A stretch of DNA of 8,519 nucleotides from JBLHGU01 sp047615875 (lineage in GTDB: Bacteria; Pseudomonadota; Gammaproteobacteria; Arenicellales; CAJQKF01), in assembly GCA_047615875.1 (NCBI GenBank), contig JBLHGU010000223.1, positions 1 to 8,519 of the forward strand. Direction: 5' to 3'. Every line of letters starts with the position of its first letter. The first letter of the stretch is position 1. The notes beneath the pieces are model-generated. The model had not been told where the DNA came from. It saw nothing but the letters and a program-made list of their open reading frames with translations, and did no database searches. The position numbers were made by a program, and so were the translations under genes. Of this stretch, positions 1-6,842 are shown one piece after another.

Positions 1-1
1 T

Positions 2-860
2 CAACAGACCAATGCCTATGATGAAAGTATATCGCGTGTTTGCGAGTTCATCTATCAGAACCTCGATGAAGAATTATCACTAGAAGTGATGAGCGATGTA
101 GCGGCTTTTCCAAAATATCATTTTCATCGTGTGTTTTCTGTTTATACCGGTATGAGTGTATGAAGTTTATTCAGCTGTCACGGCTTAAGAGAGCGTCGTT
201 ACGGTTGGCATTTGAAGACGATAAGCGTGTGATTGATATTGCTTTGGAAGCTGGCTTTGAAAGCCCTGAAGCATTTTCTCGCGCGTTTAATAGAACCTTT
301 GATCAATCACCTACAGAGTTCAGGGCTGAACCGAAATGGCCAGAATGGCACATGCGGTTTAAATTTAATGTTAAGCCTTTGCGAGAAATACAAATTAATG
401 TAGATATCGTTAATTTTGAAACAACTAAAGTCGCCCTGATAGAACATCTGGGCCGCCAGAGAGAGTGCTTGAAACCGCCGCAAAGTTTATTGCCTGGCGA
501 AAAGAAACGGGGCTGTCTCCGGTAAAAACCGGTAATACCTATGGCATCCCTTACAGTGATCCTAAAACGACTGATCCTGACAAATTTCGCTGGGATATTT
601 GCGGCACTGTCGATGGAGATATTCTGGAGAATGATTATGGTGCTAAGTCAGGCACAATTCCGGGAGGGCGGTGTGCCGTTATTCGCCATTTAGGCAGTTA
701 TGACAGTGTAGATAAAGGCATTTACGCTGTGTATCGCGATTGGCTACCTGAAAGTGGGGAAGAGCTACGTGATTATCCGTGCTTTTTCCATTACCTGAAT
801 TTAATCCATGACGTCGATGAATGTGATCTCATTACGGATATATATTTTCCTTTAAAATAA
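2..860 (+). pseudogene. AraC-family regulator with C-terminal GyrI-like domain, broken by two frameshifts
   Basis: The remnant reads through three frames. Bases 2-160 encode the first AraC helix-turn-helix (ends YHFHRVFSVYTGMSV). From 160 a second frame continues with FIQLSRLKRASLRLAFE and the AraC signature helix, ending near GFESPEAFSRAFNRTF. From about 453 a third frame gives PERVLETAAKFIAWRK and a complete GyrI-like ligand-binding domain ending ITDIYFPLK. Each junction is explained by loss of one base: near 158-161 (GTATGAAG, where GTAATGAAG would restore SVMKF) and near 452-455 (restoring GSPERV). The reconstructed protein would be about 286 residues, normal for the family, with only the first codon or so before the window edge. 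Such proteins bind DNA and sense small amphipathic molecules. As written it cannot yield a full regulator: translation stops at the TGA at 161. A separate start could give only fragments, for example a GyrI domain from GTG 465. Sequencing error remains possible because no substitution-type stop is present. Confidence 0.88.
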
Positions 861-894
861 AAACCTCGCTTGTTGATTGGCTAAGCTTTTACTT

Positions 895-927
895 AGGGTC
901 GGGGAATTAAATAATTTGCCCGACCCT
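895..927 (+). terminator. Strong hairpin, possible terminator for the AraC remnant
   Basis: AGGGTCGGG at 895-903 pairs perfectly with CCCGACCCT at 919-927, giving a 9-bp GC-rich stem. The 15-base AT-rich loop itself contains two AATT blocks that can extend the pairing. It lies 34 bases after the regulator stop codon, where an intrinsic terminator would be expected. The run of T that usually follows is missing (CAATGAAAG), so efficiency is uncertain; it could instead be a 3'-end stabilising structure or a repeat. Confidence 0.4.
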
Positions 928-1161
928 CAATGAAAGTAACTTCGTTTTTGTTATTTTTATTAGTAAGGACCGGAATTGGCTATGAGGAAAAAACACAGCC
1001 TTCTTCACATCATTATTCTTACCAGTACTTTCTTTTATGATTTGCTTTAACCAGTCCGCAGAAATAAGAAGACAGTATACTCGTTTGATTCCTTGTGAAG
1101 ATCTGGCAGGCTTTTAAATCGGTATGTTGTCCCCGGTATTGCCTGCTAGCTATGCGGTCGG

Positions 1162-1217
1162 TCAGTAGCAACCGTTGCAAGACTGATACGTCGGGCCGCC
1201 GGTTCGGAGGCCGGCGG
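1162..1217. repeat. Two tandem stem-loops downstream of the J-domain gene
   Basis: The first stem-loop pairs TCAGT (1162-1166) with ACTGA (1182-1186) and, inside it, GCAA (1168-1171) with TTGC (1175-1178). Ten bases later CCGCCGG (1196-1202) pairs with CCGGCGG (1211-1217) around an 8-base loop. The second stem is much more GC-rich than its surroundings. Neither has an adjacent T-run on either strand. They could end the minus-strand VWA/J-domain transcript or be a REP-like element. Confidence 0.35.
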
Positions 1218-1310
1218 TCAGACGCTTTGGATGACAGGTACTCTTGCTAAGTAGGTGCCATTGATATCTGACCCCAAATATTATGGATACAGCTTAAACA
1301 GGGAAAATCG

Positions 1311-2039
1311 CTACTTACCCAGTAACTTATCCTTCGCCAGATTGATCGCGGCCGCGAGATAAGTAGACCCACCGCGGTCAGGGTGCAGCTTTTGCATCAG
1401 CCGCCGGTGTGTCTCGATGATTTCCGCCTTGCTGGCATCGGCTGATAATCCCAGTATCTGCAGTGCTTCTTCGCGCGACATGTTGCTCGGTTCGCTGGGG
1501 GTTCGCTGCTGACCCTGCGCACTGGCCTGTTGTTGCCAGGTTTCTGCATGCTCGCGGTCGAGATAAGTCTGCAGTAAGGCAACCGACTCTTCGTCGTCCT
1601 GACATTCACGCAGCAATTGCAGCAAGGCGTCAAGGTCCAGTTGATCGAGCGTCTTGCCGATGAACTGTCCTGTTAGTACTTCGCCGTTGATGTCTCCCGA
1701 GTCGTGATTGAGTGTCATGCGGATATATTTACTTTGTACGGTCGAGGTTTGATCGCTGCTCGGCGCGGGCTTTGATTTTAAAGCGTCAACGCCAGCCAGC
1801 ATCCGTTTGAGCAGCGGTATGTGGCCGAGCAGCACCAGCAGGCCACGCCCGAACAGCAGCAGGGTGGCAAACACTGCGGTCAGCCAATGGGCCCGCCCCG
1901 TCAACACCAGCGTCAGCGCACCTACCACAAACATGACCGCGATCCATTGCCCATAAACACGAGGCGGTTGGCGGGACAACCAGCGCAAAGCGAGGAACAA
2001 TCCAAACCCGAGGCCGAGCAACAATAATATCTTCGCCAC
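1311..2039 (-). CDS. Membrane-anchored J-domain protein (DnaJ-like co-chaperone)
   Basis: The 242-residue product begins with hydrophobic helices at about residues 2-20, 31-47 and 52-72, so it should sit in the inner membrane. A short linker and an acidic helical region (about 125-165) follow, then a Gln-rich linker. A C-terminal J domain occupies about 187-240: EEALQILGLSADASKAEI, a helix ending QKLHPDRGG with the HPD tripeptide at 219-221, then a last helix ending KDKLLGK. HPD is the residue set that stimulates Hsp70 ATPase activity, so it probably recruits DnaK to a membrane site. A single C-terminal J domain behind membrane helices resembles the TIM14-like J-protein layout, without implying orthology. 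The start is GTG at 2039, supported by an AAGGG ribosome site at 2047-2051, seven bases upstream, inside the end of the VWA gene. Only 3 bp separate the genes, so they are surely co-transcribed and probably translationally coupled. Confidence 0.9.
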   Translation of the reverse strand: MAKILLLLGLGFGLFLALRWLSRQPPRVYGQWIAVMFVVGALTLVLTGRAHWLTAVFATLLLFGRGLLVLLGHIPLLKRMLAGVDALKSKPAPSSDQTSTVQSKYIRMTLNHDSGDINGEVLTGQFIGKTLDQLDLDALLQLLRECQDDEESVALLQTYLDREHAETWQQQASAQGQQRTPSEPSNMSREEALQILGLSADASKAEIIETHRRLMQKLHPDRGGSTYLAAAINLAKDKLLGK

Positions 2040-2042
2040 GGC

Positions 2043-2756
2043 TTAGCCCTTACCTAACTGACGGGTCAATTGCCGCACGACCTCACTGCGATCTTTACCG
2101 AAATCGCGCAAGGCTTTCTGGCCGCCAGCGGCATAGACGGCGACCGCGCTCAACAGGTCGCGTAATTGCCCTGCGCTGGCCGCATCGAACGCGCAGTAGG
2201 CGCCACGAGTCAAGCGTGCGATTTCCTTGAACGCCAGTTGCGCTGCGGGCTCGTGGCCTTCATGAAACATGAAAACTGGTACTCCGAGTATCCCCAGTTC
2301 GCCCGCCAGATGGCACAAGCGATCGACGTCTTCTTCCATGCAGTCGCCGACAAACACGAGCGCCTGAACTTTCTTTTGCCTGGTTTGTTCGATGGCCTGA
2401 CTCAGTACCTTTTCGATCTGCGTACGACCACCGCGGCATGACACACTCGTCATACGTTGCAACAATGCATCTGCAGAAGATAGCCAGGGGCTTGCCTCGA
2501 ATTCGCGAAAGCCACGGTAATAGCAAAGCTGTATATCGAGGCCGCCGAGCGCCACGGTTTGGGTGAACATCTCGCTCTGGATCTGGCAGGCCTGGTCCCA
2601 GCTGGTCTTGCGACTGTCGGTGGCGTCCATCGCAAACATCAGGCGCCCGCGTTCCTGGGAGGATTTGATTACCGGCGTTGACCTGACTTTAGTTACGAAC
2701 GCGTCGATAGCGGCCTTGCTTGATTTTTGTGGGAGATCTTTGTCTGTATCGGTCAT
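2043..2756 (-). CDS. VWA-domain protein with a MIDAS-like metal site
   Basis: This 237-residue soluble protein has a von Willebrand factor A fold. The first strand ends FAMDATDSRK (41-50) with the MIDAS motif D44-x-T46-x-S48, a variant of the usual DxSxS. The likely further metal ligands are T112 in GGRTQIEKVL and D138 in FVGDCMEE. The segments GGLDIQLCYYRGFREF (71-86) and VPVFMFHEG further support the assignment. No signal peptide or membrane helix is visible, so it is probably cytoplasmic. VWA domains usually bind partner proteins through a divalent metal; the direct partner here is unknown. It is the first gene of an operon with the J-domain protein, whose ribosome site lies inside this gene's last codons, suggesting the VWA protein works with, or selects clients for, the membrane chaperone. 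That role is inference. The ATG at 2756 lies about 30 bases downstream of a TATAAT box; no strong Shine-Dalgarno sequence is visible. Its DNA is visibly richer in G and C than the FIST and TerB-like genes. Confidence 0.88.
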   Translation of the reverse strand: MTDTDKDLPQKSSKAAIDAFVTKVRSTPVIKSSQERGRLMFAMDATDSRKTSWDQACQIQSEMFTQTVALGGLDIQLCYYRGFREFEASPWLSSADALLQRMTSVSCRGGRTQIEKVLSQAIEQTRQKKVQALVFVGDCMEEDVDRLCHLAGELGILGVPVFMFHEGHEPAAQLAFKEIARLTRGAYCAFDAASAGQLRDLLSAVAVYAAGGQKALRDFGKDRSEVVRQLTRQLGKG

Positions 2757-2786
2757 GCGTCGTATTCGAGTAGTCTTTTCGGGGAC

Positions 2787-2820
2787 ATTATACCTGTTTA
2801 CAGGTGGCTGACTTAAGCGC
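2787..2820 (-). promoter_or_regulatory. Promoter of the VWA/J-domain operon with overlapping operator-like palindrome
   Basis: On the minus strand a perfect TATAAT (2792-2787) lies upstream of the VWA start codon, giving a predicted leader of roughly 25 bases. The -35 region, about 17 bases further upstream, is poor (TTAAGTCA). The sequence ACCTGT-TT-ACAGGT at 2792-2805 is a perfect inverted repeat that abuts and overlaps the first base of the -10 box. A weak -35 box plus a palindrome at the -10 box suggests control by a dimeric DNA-binding protein. Half-site spacing (2 bases) differs from LexA sites and lux boxes, so I do not name the regulator. Confidence 0.55.
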
Positions 2821-2871
2821 TGATGCCGATGGCATTTGCCTAAGACAGTCGGTTAACCCTGATAACCACCA

Positions 2872-2907
2872 TCCCAACGCGCCGCAGCTTTAAGACGATC
2901 GTTGGGA
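2872..2907. repeat. Inverted repeat between the TerB-like gene and the VWA operon
   Basis: TCCCAACG at 2872-2879 pairs perfectly with CGTTGGGA at 2900-2907 around a 20-base loop. It lies downstream of the TerB-like gene's stop (3035) and upstream of the VWA promoter. It could end the TerB-like transcript, but no T-run follows on the minus strand. A shorter palindrome, ATGCC-GAT-GGCAT, lies at about 2823-2835. Confidence 0.3.
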
Positions 2908-3034
2908 AGACAGGATTTGGCTCGAGCGATTGCCCTGGGTTCCTAACCGGTTTGTCCTTAAGAGGGTATTTCATCAGTATTACTACTCCATTCACTACCA
3001 GGGCTACTTCTGACTGGATCCGATTGTCTGAGCT

Positions 3035-3889
3035 TCATTTACTGCCCCGGTTCAACTTACCTTTCGAAAAAACCTTACCCGTAACTTTTTTAATCGCATG
3101 CCAACTACTCTGCACTTTTTTCCCGAGTGAAGTTTTATTCGCCTTTTTAAAGACGGCCTCAATTTTGTCGACGGCTATTTCTTCATAATTGTTTATTTGC
3201 CCTTCTGTATTAACAATATTTCGAAGAAACCCAAGGATCTCCTGCGACATCATTTTGAAGTTACAATCGCGGTTTCTATTGGCAAATTCAGCCAGCGCCT
3301 GGGCCAGTTCATCGATTGAAAACTCACTGAGTTTCGATTCTGTATATTTCATCCCTTCACTGACAAAGTCTGGATCAAATCCCCACGCCTTTACGAAGTA
3401 GTCGTGAATCACGGTTTGTTTTGCCTGATTGATGCTTCCCTCTGTAGTGGCGACCTTAAGCGCTAGAGGTGCGAGTAGGTCGAAGAGGCTGAGTGCGAGC
3501 ACGTCGAGTGGTGTGTTGATAAACTTGGGGATCACCATGACACGACTATCTGATGACTTTTTCAGGTATCGGGTGATGCCCATCCAGGTGCCGCCGGTAA
3601 TTACACTGGCAGCGATGACCCAGCCAACCGGTGTTACAGCTGTACCGATACCGAGCAATGCGAGAAAACCTGTCGGGGCAAAAAACGTGGTTGCAACAAC
3701 GGATGATTTGGCAACTACAGCGGCTGTTGTTGCGACACCTGCTACATCCCAAACCTTGGTCGCTGCGTTTTTTAGTTTTAGTGCGGCGTAGGCGTCTTCA
3801 CCTATGGCTAGTTTGGCTTTAAAATTTAAGGGTTCGGAAACGATTGTTTCGATATCGTTGAACCAGTCGGTTTGGTTTTGGTTATCCAT
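3035..3889 (-). CDS. Membrane-associated protein with TerB-like helical domain
   Basis: The 284-residue product has three parts. Residues 1-45 are polar. Residues 46-107 form an Ala/Gly/Val-rich hydrophobic stretch (for example FLALLGIGTAVTPVGWVIAA) with small residues spaced as in a glycine zipper, long enough for two membrane passes or a membrane hairpin. Residues about 130-245 are helical and resemble TerB: two units of the same pattern are visible, ATTEGSINQAKQTVIHDYF at about 147 and VNTEGQINNYEEIAVDKIEAVF at about 226, each with an acidic turn followed by a helix. The tail (245-284) is Lys/Arg-rich. TerB domains bind metal and are found in tellurite-resistance and membrane-linked stress complexes; a tellurite role here is not implied. 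The ATG at 3889 is the best start, though no clear Shine-Dalgarno precedes it. It lies in the same direction as the VWA/J-domain operon but 278 bp upstream of it, with its own gap and an inverted repeat, so it is probably a separate transcript. Confidence 0.72.
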   Translation of the reverse strand: MDNQNQTDWFNDIETIVSEPLNFKAKLAIGEDAYAALKLKNAATKVWDVAGVATTAAVVAKSSVVATTFFAPTGFLALLGIGTAVTPVGWVIAASVITGGTWMGITRYLKKSSDSRVMVIPKFINTPLDVLALSLFDLLAPLALKVATTEGSINQAKQTVIHDYFVKAWGFDPDFVSEGMKYTESKLSEFSIDELAQALAEFANRNRDCNFKMMSQEILGFLRNIVNTEGQINNYEEIAVDKIEAVFKKANKTSLGKKVQSSWHAIKKVTGKVFSKGKLNRGSK

Positions 3890-4190
3890 GGGTGGGCATG
3901 CTGCCTGATAGGAATTTACATTTCAATCTGTGGTCAACAGTGTTTACTTTAAACACCCTCTAAGCAATGGATTGCTATTCAATTTTCGTCATCAAAACTG
4001 ATTATCTGATTACGACTACTTTATTTATATAGGTCAAATAGGAACGATTGCTTTAAACAGAAGTATTGTATTTGCTGATCCAGGATCACATCAAGAATGT
4101 ATCGATCTGGATATTGTACGGGGCTTCCCAGGAGGTTTTTTTTCTAAAGTGGTTTTTATCAGCATTGCAGATCCATTCGATGCAAACACG

Positions 4191-4287
4191 CTGGGTTACG
4201 CTTGTGGCTCGGCTTTATCTCCTGAGTCGCTCTACCGTCGGTACGCCGAACCGCTACATCCTTGTAGCGTAACGCCAACCTACAACC
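4191..4287. repeat. REP-like multi-hairpin palindromic element
   Basis: GTTACGCT (4195-4202) pairs perfectly with AGCGTAAC (4266-4273), closing a 79-base structure. Inside, GGCTCGGC (4206-4213) pairs with GCCGAACC (4245-4252) with one mismatch, TACC (4233-4236) pairs with GGTA (4240-4243), and CGCTACA (4252-4258) pairs with TGTAGCG (4263-4269) around a TCCT loop; the last stem competes with the outer arm. Read on the minus strand, the edge TTGTAGGTTGGCGTTACGCT and the opposite edge AGCGTAACCCAG resemble the two arms of the common proteobacterial REP type that starts GTAGGTTGGG and ends in CGTAACCCAAC, with an expanded centre. The resemblance is from memory of the family, not a search. Confidence 0.5.
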
Positions 4288-4452
4288 GGCGATTCATGTC
4301 GATAATAATCATCTCAGCGCTGATCCAGTGCTTTTATAGTTTGCTGATAGTTCTGTTGTCATTAACAAGCTGCGACTTTCTAGTAGAGTTAGTTGATCTG
4401 AAAGTGACAGGGTTGCTTGAAAAACTTCATTTTCCCGCGCCCCAGAAATAAA

Positions 4453-4502
4453 GTAACCCCCCATGGAGCGCATCGGTGCGAGGCATGGGGGGGTGTTGTT
4501 AC
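4453..4502. repeat. Long GC-rich hairpin element
   Basis: ACCCCCCATG (4456-4465) pairs with CATGGGGGGGT (4484-4494), with one extra G. An inner stem pairs CGCA (4469-4472) with TGCG (4477-4480) around TCGG. Outer GTAAC (4453-4457) and GTTAC (4498-4502) flank the structure. No T-run follows on the plus strand, so it is not a standard terminator of anything upstream, and no upstream plus-strand gene is seen. It may be a mobile palindromic repeat or a structured 5' leader for the FIST gene, which starts 107 bases later. Confidence 0.45.
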
Positions 4503-4609
4503 CGTCCATTGTAGGACTAGTAATTCGATTATCAAGGCCAGTTTCCCCTTATCTTTCGGAGCTTTTAACCAGCAATGACGACTTGCCTCTCCTGAGTTAA
4601 ACTAACCCG

Positions 4610-5731
4610 ATGCTAAATCAATTCCTAATCGCTCACAGCACTGGTCCATCTGTCGATGAATTACTAACCGATTGCATAAACCAACTCGACCAGGTTCCAC
4701 CCGAAGCTAACTTTGGCTTTTTGTATTTGAGCGATCACCTGGCTGGCAGCGCTGAATCCATTTTGAATCAGCTCAAACAGGCCACGGGCATTGATAACTG
4801 GGTAGGTACGCTTGGCATTGGGATAATCGCGAACCAGACTGAATATTATGATCAACCGGCTATGGCCGTTATGTTAGCGGGTTTTAACGAGGCTGATTTT
4901 CGCATACTGCCTAACTTTACTAAGGATACGTCGGCGTTTTCGGGTGAGTTGGCTAGATGGTGTGAGACAAATGATTTTAATGTTGGACTGGTACACGCTG
5001 ATCCGACCAATTCGGTGTCGTTAACCCTGTTAAACGATTTGGGAAATGAGATTCCCACTGCATTTTTAGTCGGCGGCATTACATCATCGCATGGAAAAAA
5101 TATTCAGTTTGCCAATCAGGCTTTGGTCGGTGGTGTTAGTGGCGCGTTATTTTCTCAGGCCGTGCCGATTATGACCAATCTCTCTCAGGGTTGTACACCC
5201 ATCGGTAAACGGCATGTGGTAACCCAGTGTGATCGAAATATCATCCATACCCTGGACGACCGACCTGCGCTGGATGTGCTCAGTGAAGAAGCTGGCGAAA
5301 CCATTGCTCAGGACTGGCAGCAGGCAGCCGGTTACATATTTGCCGGCTTGATTAATAAACACTCAGATATGGACGATTATTCGATTCGGCAGCTGGTTGG
5401 TATTGATGAAGAATCAAAACAGGTTGCGATTGGTGATTACCTTGAACACAACGATGAAATCATCTTTTGCCGGCGTGATGGAAACTCGGCCATCGAAGAT
5501 ATGGAACGTATGCTGTTAGATCTTAAGCTACGGCTTAACTCACCGATTAAAGGTGGAGTTTATATTTCCTGCCTGGGTCGAGGCCGGCAACAGTTTGGCC
5601 CTAACTCTGAAGAAGCGCGTTTTATACATTCAGTACTGGGTGAATTTCCACTGGTTGGTTTTTTCGCGAATGGTGAAATACATAAAAACAACCTGTATGG
5701 ATTTACCGGTGTACTGATGCTGTTCGTTTAA
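4610..5731 (+). CDS. FIST-domain sensory protein (FIST_N + FIST_C)
   Basis: The 373-residue protein consists almost wholly of the FIST module, predicted to bind small ligands, possibly amino acids. FIST_N covers about residues 25-210, with FGFLYLSDHLAG (35-46), WVGTLGIGI (64-72) and TAFLVGGITSS near 150-160. FIST_C covers about 220-360, with the family's typical end: CLGRGRQQFGP, then GEFPLVGFFANGEI, and a final GFTGVLMLFV strand. No signal peptide, membrane helix, kinase, GGDEF or methyl-accepting domain is attached, so it is a stand-alone cytoplasmic sensor; FIST modules are often fused to or encoded next to such outputs, but none is adjacent here. The ATG at 4610 opens the frame; a weak GAG (4594-4596) is the only possible ribosome site and is far from the start. 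The gene ends 18 bp from the end of the convergent oxidoreductase remnant. A weak hairpin (ACTAT 5743-5747 with ATAGT 5757-5761) followed by a T-run at 5768 might end transcription. Confidence 0.88.
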   Translation: MLNQFLIAHSTGPSVDELLTDCINQLDQVPPEANFGFLYLSDHLAGSAESILNQLKQATGIDNWVGTLGIGIIANQTEYYDQPAMAVMLAGFNEADFRILPNFTKDTSAFSGELARWCETNDFNVGLVHADPTNSVSLTLLNDLGNEIPTAFLVGGITSSHGKNIQFANQALVGGVSGALFSQAVPIMTNLSQGCTPIGKRHVVTQCDRNIIHTLDDRPALDVLSEEAGETIAQDWQQAAGYIFAGLINKHSDMDDYSIRQLVGIDEESKQVAIGDYLEHNDEIIFCRRDGNSAIEDMERMLLDLKLRLNSPIKGGVYISCLGRGRQQFGPNSEEARFIHSVLGEFPLVGFFANGEIHKNNLYGFTGVLMLFV

Positions 5732-5742
5732 CGATTCAACCC

Positions 5743-5772
5743 ACTATTATCAAACTATAGTAGATGGTTTTT
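5743..5772 (+). terminator. Weak hairpin plus T-run after the FIST gene
   Basis: ACTAT (5743-5747) pairs with ATAGT (5757-5761), followed after a short gap by five T at 5768-5772. The stem is short and AT-only in its core, so the call is tentative. It overlaps the end of the convergent oxidoreductase remnant. Confidence 0.22.
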
Positions 5773-6842
5773 GTAGCCGATAGCCCTGTTCATAAATTTC
5801 TCGAATAGATTTTTGAGAATCTGCAGCGGTCAAATCAGGAGAAAAACGGTCGGCATGAACGATTGGTCATTCATAAGGTGGCTTTCCATTCACCATCCAG
5901 CTGGATAGAAAACTGGTGGAGCCTCCGCCGGTTCCAATACCCACACAAAAACCCGTTGCGAGCCATAAGCCAGGATGAGTTTCTATCGGACCCAGCATAG
6001 GCAAGGCATCGGGTGTATAACAAATGGGGCCATGGATAATACTTTTAACGCCAACCTCACCAAAGCTCGGATCCCGTTCTAACGCTTTTTCAAGATTAGG
6101 TTCGAGGCGTTCTGGTGCGGGCTCAAGCAGTTCCTGATTGAAATCCGGCGGTATACTATCAACTGCCCAGAACTCAGGATCGGGTTCATAAAAGCCACCG
6201 ATTAAGCCATTACCTTCCCGCCGTAAATTATAATTGCCGTAAGAATCACGAATAGTCGGTACTTCAAAATCCAGCTATTCAAGTCCTGGCATATTATCGG
6301 AATTAATGGCCTGATGTTTGACCGCAAATACGGGTAGATTCAAACCCAGCGGTATTGCCATTTCACGTGCCCAAAAGCTGTTAGCAATAACGACCTGTTT
6401 TGCACGAACCATTCCATCGGTTGTTGATAGCATCCAATCATCACCATCACGCACCATTGCCTCAACCAGGCATTGGCGAGCAATTTTAGCGCCACGTTTC
6501 CGGGCCGCTTTTGCCATTGTATGCGTGGCACCAGATGCATCGAGATGTACATCTGTCGGGGTGTATGCTGCGCCGAGCATGCCGTCTGTATTTATCAGGG
6601 GTGAATTTTTTTAATACGGTCGGTATCAATAACTTCATAGGGAATATTGAGTTCACGATAATTACCTTGTAGTTGTCGATAAAGTTTCCAATTCAGCTCC
6701 ATCATTCGCTATGCGGATACTGCAAGCATCATGAAATAAAACGGATTGCCCCGATTCGGCCTCGGCATCTAAATAGGTTTTCACCGAATCAACATTTATA
6801 AGGGGTAATACTTGAATAGTGGCCAAAGAAAGTCGTCATTCC
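5750..6842 (-). pseudogene. FAD-dependent oxidoreductase (DMGDH/sarcosine dehydrogenase type, DAO fold), 5'-deleted and frameshifted
   Basis: The remnant reads on the minus strand from GMTTFFGHYSSITPY through VDSVKTYLDAEAESGQSV, LYRQLQGNYRELNIPYEV, LINTDGMLGAAYTPTD, WAREMAIPLGLNLPVFAVKH, GGFYEPDPEFWAV, HGPICYTPDALPMLGP and GLWLATGFCVGIGTGGGS, then PIVHADRF before the natural end TGA at 5750-5752. These are landmarks of the DAO family that oxidises N-methylated amines. The N-terminal GxGxxG FAD-binding part is missing. Damage in order of translation: an extra A (or equivalent) at 6795-6797; a frame change near 6703-6709; a lost C at 6598-6601; an in-frame TAG at 6275-6277; an in-frame TGA at 5867-5869. 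Between 6597 and 5750 one frame holds apart from the two stops. No C-terminal GcvT-like domain is present. It was the last gene of the operon, next to mttB, which fits demethylation of a methylated amine. It cannot make a working enzyme. Confidence 0.88.

Larger units (their letters stand above)
861..1310. other. 450-bp non-coding gap between convergent genes
   Basis: This stretch separates the plus-strand regulator remnant from the end of the minus-strand J-domain gene. It holds a strong hairpin at 895-927 and two adjacent stem-loops at 1162-1217. The bases around 1268-1278 (ATCTGACCCCAA) resemble the tail of REP-like repeats linked to tyrosine transposases in proteobacteria, but one short match is weak. 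Two very short reading frames (982-1050 and 1037-1117) lack good start signals or recognisable products. I see no credible gene. Confidence 0.6.
3890..4609. other. 720-bp non-coding region between divergent genes
   Basis: This AT-rich stretch lies between the TerB-like gene (minus) and the FIST gene (plus) and must carry both promoters. A TTGACC near 3933-3938 on the minus strand is a plausible -35 box for the TerB-like gene, but no good -10 box lies at the right distance. It also holds a 13-bp perfect palindrome (TGATCC-A-GGATCA, 4076-4088), an eight-T run near 4136-4143, a REP-like multi-hairpin element (about 4191-4287) and a second strong hairpin (4453-4502). The open frame at 4149-4451 runs straight through the repeat and shows no recognisable protein features, so I do not call a gene. 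Confidence 0.6.

Noticed and set aside
982..1050. Short frame with signal-peptide-like start MRKKHSLLHIIILTS
   Set aside because: Only 22 codons; the nearest AAGGA is 12 bases upstream of the ATG, and no continuation in another frame is recognisable.
2166..2441. Plus-strand 91-residue frame inside the VWA gene
   Set aside because: It is antisense to a well-supported VWA domain and has no recognisable features.
4111..4143. T-run TTTTTTTT preceded by GC bases as an intrinsic terminator
   Set aside because: The preceding bases form only a short stem with a 2-base loop, and there is no upstream plus-strand gene to terminate.
4195..4273. 79-base cloverleaf-like structure as a tRNA
   Set aside because: It lacks a T-loop consensus (GGTTCRA), a D-arm pattern, an anticodon stem of proper size and a CCA-adjacent acceptor on either strand.
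4149..4451. 100-residue open frame in the intergenic region
   Set aside because: It runs through the REP-like repeat and has no recognisable domain, no ribosome site and poor codon character.
4218..4597. 10-bp direct repeat TCTCCTGAGT at 4218 and 4588
   Set aside because: Two short copies about 370 bp apart, without inverted ends or a target-site pattern; expected by chance at this scale.
5867..5869. In-frame TGA as a selenocysteine codon
   Set aside because: It sits in a pseudogene at a loop position where relatives appear to have a leucine-like residue (PPYxLPIVH), and no clear SECIS hairpin follows.
6275..6277. In-frame TAG near an MttB gene as a pyrrolysine codon
   Set aside because: The TAG lies in the FAD oxidoreductase remnant, not in the methyltransferase, and the frame has other lesions. 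Pyrrolysine occurs in true MttB proteins at a barrel position that is deleted here.
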